This document shows, in pieces, positions 54,301-60,685 of a stretch of DNA of 64,000 bases. Both the position numbers and the translations under genes were made by a program. Origin of the DNA: Candidatus Schekmanbacteria bacterium (lineage in GTDB: Bacteria > CSSED10-310 > JACPHN01); NCBI GenBank assembly GCA_016188575.1, contig JACPHN010000118.1:1-64000 (forward strand), in the 5' to 3' direction. Below the pieces are notes generated by a model that worked only from the letters and a program-made list of their open reading frames with translations, ran no database searches and had not been told where the DNA came from. How positions within the stretch are numbered: position 1 is the stretch's first letter; each line of letters starts with the position of its first letter.

Positions 54301-55271
54301 AGCAGGCGCTGCGCATGCACGTCAAGAGTGGCGACCGGTTCCACTATGCGGTGGTGCTCGGCAATATCGGCACCGTGGCGCTGGACCGGGGCGAACCGGA
54401 CCGCGCGCGCACAAACTATGACGAGGCCCTGAAGCTGTGCCGGCAGATGGGGAACGATGCCGGCGTCGTCCAAAACACCATCAATATCGCGTTCGTCGAC
54501 CATGAAAAAGGCGAGATCGGCAGTGCCTTGCAGCGCCTGACGCCGGTTGTCGAGCAGGCGCGCACGCGCGGCAGCGCGCAGCTTCTCATCGTTGCGCTCT
54601 ACAATCGCGGCAGCGTGCTTGCCGACTTGGGGCGCTTCGACCTTGCCCGCCAACTGCTCGCCGAAGCGGCCGAGCTCTGCCGCAAGGGGGGTGATCGGTT
54701 CCATCTCGCCGAGGCACAGACAAGGCTCGGCGAGATCTCGTGGCTGCAGGGCCGTTTCGCCGAGGCGCGAGCGCTGCTTGGCGAGGCGCACGCCGAATGT
54801 CGGGAAATCGGCTATGACACGCTGGAGTTGCTTACGCGAGTCTGGTTGTTGTTGGCGGAGCCCGCGGGACGGGGTGCCGCGGACACGGGCGTCGCCGTCG
54901 ACACCGCAGGCTTGATCGCGGCCTGCCGTGAGCATGGCCGCACAGACGTCACGGTCGCCGTTGCTCTCGTCCTGGCCGAGCTGGCCGTGGCGCGGCCAGC
55001 GGATGCGCCGCTAGCCCACGCAGCGCGCGACCTGGTAGCACAGGCGGCGCTGCTCGCCGACCAGCGCGGCATGCGGCGCGAGCGCTTCCCGCTACAGGTC
55101 GCCGCCGCTCAGCTCGCCCGCCTCGCTGGCGATCACCGGCGCGCAGACGAGGCGATATCGAGAGCCACCGACGAACTGGCATGGCTTTTGCAGCAAATCC
55201 CTGAGGAATACCTCGCCGACTTCCGCCGGCACCCCCGCGTACTCGCCTTCGCGGCCGCCACCATGAGGTGA
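51327..55271 (+). CDS. Ser/Thr kinase - AAA ATPase - TPR protein (PknK-like), copy 2
   Basis: This 1314-residue protein is a paralogue of the gene at 35110, with the same domain order. The kinase has LGRGGFGIVYRG, VALK, HRDLKPGN (about 177), DFG (about 197), and a shorter low-complexity insertion. The ATPase has GECGVGKTRM (about 368) and LLDDLQWAD. The C-terminal 550 residues contain TPR-like pairs, such as AVVLGNIGTVALDRGEPDRA. It lies directly downstream of the GAF-AAA+ regulator and upstream of the S8 peptidase, 44 bases away. It likely integrates signals and phosphorylates a regulator, possibly its neighbour. Confidence 0.9.
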   Translation: MSGVSAAPYAGSAEHIGPYRLAGMLGRGGFGIVYRGVHAQTGQAVALKTLLRVEAVGLWTLRREIHALMGLRHPAIVRILDQGVDGNTPWYAMELLDGEPLNRHCASLNPLAFSGSNAGEPDSSREHGGSQLAAEPVAPAAPARGAPPLPPEILDSIAVLGIRLAEALSYLHGEGIVHRDLKPGNIVIRPDGTPVLVDFGFAAHFATGLSRERLEVDGLGSGSILYMAPEQIRAELSDTRADLYSLGCILHELIVGQCPFVGRRISEVLDQHLHHKPEPLSVRRQGIPQELDEVVARLLAKNPRDRYGYAEDVALALAACRGAAAPLISRGKLFLHRTTLVGREQVLISLSQRVAQLRGSGGGVGLLLGECGVGKTRMLMELARHEQQRFDRILTASCPAPADDAPPGSERPVPLGVWREIFRRVREQLDHGEDRLPVRSEEEEWVLSILAPRTRSAELQYDAAHRPESLPPGSARMRLFFAMSGLLARAAEGCCLLVLLDDLQWADEVSIDFLRFLIRSTPPVARDVTVLAAVRTESLNPSLEELIASRHHVAVQLDRLDQESVCALVADMLSVTAPPPPLVAYLHRHSEGNPFFVAEYLRAAVESRLIDRAAGAWNFASALAVVLGSDEGAAAQPALLPVSVREIIERRLRGLGSRALEVARAAAVLGREVWLHDLSYLVALDEGQLHEAITELLRRSVLEQLDPERLGFAHETIREIAYEAVAGDRKRELHRLAAAHLEVAEGRPAAVPGGLIAHHWELAGERERASEAFARAAREAESVTAIADAIGALTHAIRLREDGSGARCLELLQHRARLRDLLGEAAEAASDLRAAVRNAAAAGLPDAALRAQLELANVLLRADDRDGARAVLEAASPRARACGGDEAVSWLTLSARRAWKDGDVASAEAQLVEALAFARGRESRHLLCRVQHDLALVLQERGRFADAVRCYREAAGLGRSCNDAYRTAIVLGNMGTLFLRRGMLDRAERCHQQALRMHVKSGDRFHYAVVLGNIGTVALDRGEPDRARTNYDEALKLCRQMGNDAGVVQNTINIAFVDHEKGEIGSALQRLTPVVEQARTRGSAQLLIVALYNRGSVLADLGRFDLARQLLAEAAELCRKGGDRFHLAEAQTRLGEISWLQGRFAEARALLGEAHAECREIGYDTLELLTRVWLLLAEPAGRGAADTGVAVDTAGLIAACREHGRTDVTVAVALVLAELAVARPADAPLAHAARDLVAQAALLADQRGMRRERFPLQVAAAQLARLAGDHRRADEAISRATDELAWLLQQIPEEYLADFRRHPRVLAFAAATMR

Positions 55272-55315
55272 GATTTCCGCCCCATCCCGCGCCTTTCAAC
55301 AGACAGAGGACTCCG

Positions 55316-58300
55316 GTGACCAGATCAAGGACCCACACGACAGACAGCGACCTCGCTTCGCTTGCCAACCTCGGGCCGCGCCACCCCCTCGTCGTGATCG
55401 CCGCCGCCATGCTTCTCGGCGCGCTCACCATCTGTGCCGCGGCTCCCGCCGCGGCGAGCGATCGGCGCATCATCGCCCAGTTGCGCCCCGTCGACGGCGC
55501 GCCTACCGTCCCCGCCGGCGCGCGCCTCGGCGCCGAAGCCCGGTGGGCGCAGTCGCTGGCTGAGCGCCTTCCAGGCACGCACGCCGCCCGCCCGCTCGCC
55601 ACCGACCTCGCGCAGCTCGAGAGGCGTTTTTCGGGTCCCGTCGCCGACGGTATGGCGCTGACCTCGCCACCGCTCCGCCGCCTGGCGCGCACCGTCGTCA
55701 TCGAGCTCGACCCGTTCGTCCAGGCCGACGCGTACCTCGCGACCCTAAAGACCCGGGCGGACGTCGCCTGGGCGGAGCTCGATGGCAATGTGCGCGCATT
55801 GACGGCCGTGCGCACACCCAATGACCCATCCTTTGTCACGCAGTGGGGCCTGAGCAATGACGGCAGCGCGGGCAGCCTCGACGTCGACGTTGATGGCCCC
55901 GAGGCGTGGAGCTCGAGCGTGGGCGACCCGGACATCATCATCGCCATTCTCGATTCCGGCCTGGACCTGGACGACCCGGAATTCGCCGGTCGACTGGTCC
56001 TGGTTCCGGCGGCGGACGCCGTCAACGGCGATGATGACCCCAGCGACGACGCCGGCCACGGCACCGCGGTCGCCGCCGTCGCCGCCGCGGCAGGTGACAA
56101 CGGCGTTGGGATCGCAGGGATGTGCTGGCGCTGCTCCATCCTACCCATCAAGGTGCTCGACAGTGAAGGAATCGGTTCCTATGCGACCATCGCCGACAGC
56201 ATTCAGGTCGCAGCGGCGGCCGGCGCTCGCGTGATCAACCTCTCGGTCGGTGGTACGACCAGCTCTGAGGCCATCGCCGCCGCCGTCGATGCGGTTACTG
56301 CCCTGGGCGTCCTGGTCGTTGCGGCGGCTGGAAATGAGTCCACCACCGCGCCTGTGTATCCCGCCGCGCTGCCATCGGCGCTGGCCGTCGGGGCGATCGA
56401 CCGCAATGGACAGACCGCGTCGTTTTCCAACCACGGCTCCTGGGTAGACCTGGGAGCACCCGGCGAGGACATTACCACTCTACTTCCCGACGGTGCCGTG
56501 GCCTCGTGGCGCGGCACGAGCCTCGCGACCGCGTTTGTGTCGGGAGCCGCGGCGCTCGTCCTGGCGACCCATCCCGACTGGAACGGCAACGAGGTGCAGC
56601 AGCACCTCAGGCGCACTGCCAAGTCGCTGGACGCGGGTGGCCCGATCAGCACGATCGTGTCCGCCGGCCACGCCCTGTCCGCCGACACGACCGCGGAGGC
56701 GCGCGTCGCCGGCCATCGCATTGATGATGCGGCGCAGGGCAGCGGGGACGGCAGAATCGATCCCGGGGAAACCTTCTCGCTCTATGTCACCGTAAGCGCT
56801 GATTACGCATCACTGGGGCCATTATCCGGTACGCTCTCGGTCCTGAACCAGGCCGCGTCACTCGACCAAGGCATCGCTTCCTGGCCCGCGATCCCTTCCG
56901 GCCGGGCGGCGGAAAATGTCACGCCCTTTGTGCTGACTGTTCCCGGGACGATCAGCGGCGCCTGGGACATCGAGCTCGAGGTGGCATTGAGCAGCGGGGA
57001 ACAGAGCTTGGGGACCGCGGCGATCACACTCGACATTGCCGGCGGCAAGGAGCTGCCGGCCACTGAATTCTGCGAGGACACGACCCTGGAGGCAACTGCC
57101 TATCTGGTGCGCTCGACGATTACGGTCTGCCCCGGAGCTACGCTGACGTTGCCCCCGGGCAGCTCGCTTCACGTGCTCCCTCGTGAGCCCCGGGGTACCC
57201 CATCAGAGATCCAGGTTTTCGGAACCCTCATGGCGGTGGGGACCGCTGACAAGAAGATCGGCTTCTCCGCAAGCTCCTCGGCCCCCCAGCCCGGTGACTG
57301 GGGACCCATTCGCTTTCTGTCGACCAGCTCGCCGAGCTCGGTCATTCAGCACGCCGAAATCCGCTACGGCACCGGCATTGCCATCCAATCCGCAGGGCCG
57401 ACGATTGCCGACACCAAGCTCCGCGACAACACCGAGACCATCGCGGGGGACACCGACTCGTTCGCCAGGCTCGAGCGCCTGGACGTGGTTCAACCCATGA
57501 GCAGCACAGTTTCCGGCGGACCGGACAGCCTGCTATCGGATAGCATCGTGGTTGGTGGCTTCGTCGACGTCGGCACGATCGAGGGCGGCACGCACATCTG
57601 GGACTGCGCCGGTGTTCGCGCGACGAACCTCCGGGGAAAGTCGGAGGTGCGGTCGTGCGGAGACGACGCCACCGCGTTTCGTCTGGATGCGGAAACGATC
57701 GAGCAGGCCACGGTGCGGGCAAACCGCGGCCCGACGTACGCCTCAACCGTCACCGAGTCCATGATCGCGCAGAACAAGGAGGGCCTTTTTGTCAGCTCCG
57801 GCGCGGTTACCAACAGCCTGATCTTCGGGAATGGGGGGTTCGGGATCACGGGGGCACCGGTAATCATCGACAGCGTCATTGCGCAGAGCACCCTGGGGGG
57901 CGTGGACTGCCGGGGTGACTGCACCGCCACCGGCAGCATCATCGACAACGCCGGCACCAACCGCTACGCGGTGCGCGCGGGTGCCGATCCCGGGGTCACG
58001 CTCGACTTTGGGTCCAATTATTGGGGTGTCGGGCAGACCAGTCAGATGGACCTACTTGGCGCGGACGCGAACATGACGGGAATCTGGGACGATCGCGATG
58101 AAAGCGGGCTGGCGCGCGTGGGCTACAGCGGCTGGCTGCCGGAAGCGCCTGAGCTGGTGAGCTCTCCAGGATATGTTCAGTCAGTGACGCTCGACCCCGC
58201 AAGCCCGGTGAGCTCCGGCGTGGTCACCTTCGCGATTCAGTTCAGCCTGGCGATGGATCGGACGGTGATGCCTGCGATCACCTTCGGGAGCCAATCCCCA

Positions 58301-58879
58301 TTCGACACCTACGCGGTGGTGGACGGCGAGGCAACGTGGACGACCGTAGCGAATGTGGATGATCACCTCGAGGCTCGCTTCGCCTTCTCGTCGGCGATTC
58401 CGAACGGCACGTATCGCATAGCGATCAGCGACGCCGAGGATTCCCTGGGGCGGGGCCTCGCCGATCATCGCTACACGACCTTCACGCTCGACGCGCCCAT
58501 CGGCATCGCTCGAGGGATAGCCGTCGGTTTCGGCTCGTTCAGAGCGGGACCACAGGGCGCGGCGGCGAGCGTGTGCTGGCAGCGGGATTCCGACGCCGAC
58601 ATTGCCGGCTTTCGGCTGCGGTGGGGAGAAAGTCCCGAGCAGCTTGGCAATGAGGTTGACACGGGTCTGGCCACGCTGCACACGGTGACTGGCCTGGAGT
58701 GGGGCAGAGACTACTTCTTCGCGGTGCAAACCTACGACGCGGAAGGAAGCGGCGGCGGTCTGTCGGAGATCGTGAAGGCGTCGGCCCCGCCGCGCGTGCC
58801 CTTGTTTGGCGACGGTGCTGGCCTGCTGGCGCTGCTGGTGGGGGGCGGAGCACCGCTGGTCAGGGCGCGGCGACGCTGA
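55316..58879 (+). CDS. S8 subtilisin-like peptidase with beta-helix and C-terminal anchor
   Basis: This 1187-residue protein has a signal peptide, a pro-domain (about 45-165), a subtilisin catalytic domain, a right-handed beta-helix region (about 580-910), an Ig-like domain, a fibronectin type III-like domain, and a hydrophobic, Arg-rich tail. The triad is present: Asp in AILDSGLD (about 212), His in GHGTAVA (about 247), the oxyanion Asn in AAAGNES and Ser in GTSLATAF (about 401). The tail (GDGAGLLALL then RARRR) looks like a sorting or anchor signal. It is a cell-surface or secreted protease. GTG at 55316 has AGAGGA upstream. Confidence 0.93.
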   Translation: MTRSRTHTTDSDLASLANLGPRHPLVVIAAAMLLGALTICAAAPAAASDRRIIAQLRPVDGAPTVPAGARLGAEARWAQSLAERLPGTHAARPLATDLAQLERRFSGPVADGMALTSPPLRRLARTVVIELDPFVQADAYLATLKTRADVAWAELDGNVRALTAVRTPNDPSFVTQWGLSNDGSAGSLDVDVDGPEAWSSSVGDPDIIIAILDSGLDLDDPEFAGRLVLVPAADAVNGDDDPSDDAGHGTAVAAVAAAAGDNGVGIAGMCWRCSILPIKVLDSEGIGSYATIADSIQVAAAAGARVINLSVGGTTSSEAIAAAVDAVTALGVLVVAAAGNESTTAPVYPAALPSALAVGAIDRNGQTASFSNHGSWVDLGAPGEDITTLLPDGAVASWRGTSLATAFVSGAAALVLATHPDWNGNEVQQHLRRTAKSLDAGGPISTIVSAGHALSADTTAEARVAGHRIDDAAQGSGDGRIDPGETFSLYVTVSADYASLGPLSGTLSVLNQAASLDQGIASWPAIPSGRAAENVTPFVLTVPGTISGAWDIELEVALSSGEQSLGTAAITLDIAGGKELPATEFCEDTTLEATAYLVRSTITVCPGATLTLPPGSSLHVLPREPRGTPSEIQVFGTLMAVGTADKKIGFSASSSAPQPGDWGPIRFLSTSSPSSVIQHAEIRYGTGIAIQSAGPTIADTKLRDNTETIAGDTDSFARLERLDVVQPMSSTVSGGPDSLLSDSIVVGGFVDVGTIEGGTHIWDCAGVRATNLRGKSEVRSCGDDATAFRLDAETIEQATVRANRGPTYASTVTESMIAQNKEGLFVSSGAVTNSLIFGNGGFGITGAPVIIDSVIAQSTLGGVDCRGDCTATGSIIDNAGTNRYAVRAGADPGVTLDFGSNYWGVGQTSQMDLLGADANMTGIWDDRDESGLARVGYSGWLPEAPELVSSPGYVQSVTLDPASPVSSGVVTFAIQFSLAMDRTVMPAITFGSQSPFDTYAVVDGEATWTTVANVDDHLEARFAFSSAIPNGTYRIAISDAEDSLGRGLADHRYTTFTLDAPIGIARGIAVGFGSFRAGPQGAAASVCWQRDSDADIAGFRLRWGESPEQLGNEVDTGLATLHTVTGLEWGRDYFFAVQTYDAEGSGGGLSEIVKASAPPRVPLFGDGAGLLALLVGGGAPLVRARRR

Positions 58880-58924
58880 CTGCAGCAGGGCGCGCCGGGC
58901 CGCGGGTGCGGCGTGCGGCGCTGG

Positions 58925-58952
58925 TGTGCGCACATTCGCGACGGTGCGCACA
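58925..58952. repeat. 28-bp palindrome, copy 2
   Basis: Arms TGTGCGCAC and GTGCGCACA surround the centre ATTCGCGACG. It is 24/28 identical to the copy at 46590, which also lies beside hairpin-repeat sequence. Confidence 0.7.
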
Positions 58953-59077
58953 ACGCACGCGACCTCGCTCGAGGAGGGACGCGAGGCGACAGAGCCCCTT
59001 CCGTCTCCCCCCCCTTGCTTAGGGAGGGAGGTGCCTCCGTCCCTTCCCCCGCAAGACGGGAGGTGATCTGCCTCCGG

Positions 59078-59167
59078 CCCTCCCTCCGCTCGCGGGGGGA
59101 GGTGAGGTGGGTGATCTTCGTGAGGCGCATTCCGCGCAGCTTGCAGTCGAACAGGCGGCGGATTCTG
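59078..59167 (-). repeat. Hairpin repeat, copy 6
   Basis: On the minus strand it reads CAGAATCCGCCGCCTGTTCG, ACTGCAAGCTGCGCGGAATG, CGCCTCACGAAGATCACCC, then a CTCCCCCCGCGAGCGGAGGG stem. It is the best-preserved copy and defines the block order. Confidence 0.82.
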
Positions 59168-59269
59168 GCTCGGCACGCCTCTTGCTCCTCAGCTTTCATG
59201 GTCCACTCCGGTCCCGAGCAGAGTCCACCGCCTCCGTCGTCGATTCGCCTTCCGCAAGGAGCCACTCGC

Positions 59270-60589
59270 ATGGTTGACCCCACGAGCACACCGCGTCGCT
59301 TCACTACCCCCAGGCACGCTCACCCCTCCCCGCATACCAGGGCGCGCGTTGCTTCGCGGGACCTCCGGGCCCCCGCCATCGCGGCCGCCGCCGCCATCTT
59401 GGTCGGCCTGCTGCTCGCCGCCTGGTTACTGCCCCCCGCTCGCCGCGTGGCAGGCGCCGAGCCTCCTGCCAGGCTGGCCGCTACGGCGGCTCTCGCGCCT
59501 GCACCGGCAAACGGCGCCCGCGGCGATCTCGAGGACGGCGAGGCGAAGCCCGCAAGACCGGAGGCGCCACGTCCCGTGACCATTACCCATATCGAAGTGG
59601 AGAAGCCGGTGATCTGTCAGGGCGAGTCCACCTTTGTCAACGTGTCGGCGACCGGCGGACGCGGCGGAGACCTGCGATATCAGACGATGTACGCACGGAA
59701 CGGTTTCCCGCGATACGATTTTGGCCGGTGGACCCGCTTCACCGGCGCGGACCGACCCGGCAAGCGCAAGCTCATGGTATTCGTCGAGGATGGGACCAAC
59801 GGCCCCGACGCGCGCGACGAGCAGGAGGTCGAGATCACCGTTGACGATTGCGCGCTGCCGGCGAACGAAATCCACCCGTACGAGCTCGCGATTCGCCACC
59901 GGGAGATCGACTCGCTGGTCCACGAATTCAGCGTCTCGGAAGCGGCCGACCGCGTCCGCCGCCTCGGCAAGACGCTCCAGGTGCAGCGCTGGGATTTCGG
60001 TGACGGGGCGGAGCTCGAGAGCGGCCTACCCACGGCGCGGCACGCCTACGATCCGGTCCTGGAGCATCGCTATAACTACTACCTCGTCAAGGCCCACGTC
60101 GACATCGATGGGGAGCCGTTCGAGCTGCGATACGGCTTCACGTTCTACAGCCTGGCGGGCGCCAATCTCAAGGCCGGCTACGTGGTCATGGCGGTCACGA
60201 GCCATGCTGCCCCCGAGACGGATGCGGAAGCGAGCTTCTTGACGCGATTCACTAACCTGGTGCCCTTCGATGCGGTGATCACCGGGCTTCAGAAGGACTG
60301 TCTAGGGAAGGAAGGCTTGCCGATCAGGCGAGAGCGGCAGGCGGTGACCTGGGAGGTCCCGGGAAGCGGCAAGCTGCTGCAGCGTCTGACCGTCGACAAG
60401 ACGGCGTGTCCGGCAGGGGTGCGGTACGAGCTTTTCGGTAAGACGAAAGATCGCAGGTACGATGTCGGCGGCGTTTTCGCGCATCGCCTCAACATCGAGC
60501 TCCCGAAGCTGACGCGCGAAGAGACGCAGGAGCGCATGAGGAAGTTTCTGGAGTCCGCCGCAGCCGAAGGCGACCGGGAGGACACTTGA
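59270..60589 (+). CDS. PKD-like membrane-anchored exported protein
   Basis: This 439-residue protein has an N-terminal membrane anchor (IAAAAAILVGLLLAAWLLPP) and a Pro/Ala linker. An Ig-like domain (VEKPVICQGESTFVNVSATG) and a PKD-like repeat with WDFGDGAELESG follow. The Ig-like domain has a cysteine pair (PVICQG and VDDCAL). No enzyme motif is visible. It is probably a periplasmic or surface scaffold. AAGGAG nine bases upstream supports ATG 59270. It precedes the propeller protein by 96 bases on the same strand. Confidence 0.65.
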   Translation: MVDPTSTPRRFTTPRHAHPSPHTRARVASRDLRAPAIAAAAAILVGLLLAAWLLPPARRVAGAEPPARLAATAALAPAPANGARGDLEDGEAKPARPEAPRPVTITHIEVEKPVICQGESTFVNVSATGGRGGDLRYQTMYARNGFPRYDFGRWTRFTGADRPGKRKLMVFVEDGTNGPDARDEQEVEITVDDCALPANEIHPYELAIRHREIDSLVHEFSVSEAADRVRRLGKTLQVQRWDFGDGAELESGLPTARHAYDPVLEHRYNYYLVKAHVDIDGEPFELRYGFTFYSLAGANLKAGYVVMAVTSHAAPETDAEASFLTRFTNLVPFDAVITGLQKDCLGKEGLPIRRERQAVTWEVPGSGKLLQRLTVDKTACPAGVRYELFGKTKDRRYDVGGVFAHRLNIELPKLTREETQERMRKFLESAAAEGDREDT

Positions 60590-60685
60590 GTCGACCGCGA
60601 GCTCGGTGTCGCACCGATGTGAATGTCTCCTCAGGAAGTTGAAGAGCCTCTGCTTGTCTCGCCTCGTAACCCGGAGATTCTTTCC

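Larger units (their letters stand above)
58880..59269. other. Intergenic region packed with repeats
   Basis: This 390-base gap between the peptidase and PKD-like genes contains the 28-bp palindrome copy (58925-58952), several G/C-rich stems around 58990-59065, and the hairpin repeat (59078-59167). AAGGAG at 59255 leads to the ATG at 59270. No gene is supported. Confidence 0.6.

Noticed and set aside
51498-54935. Two long minus-strand open frames (578 and 564 codons) antisense to the second giant kinase
   Set aside because: The sense strand carries kinase and ATPase motifs throughout. Antisense translations lack any recognisable domain.
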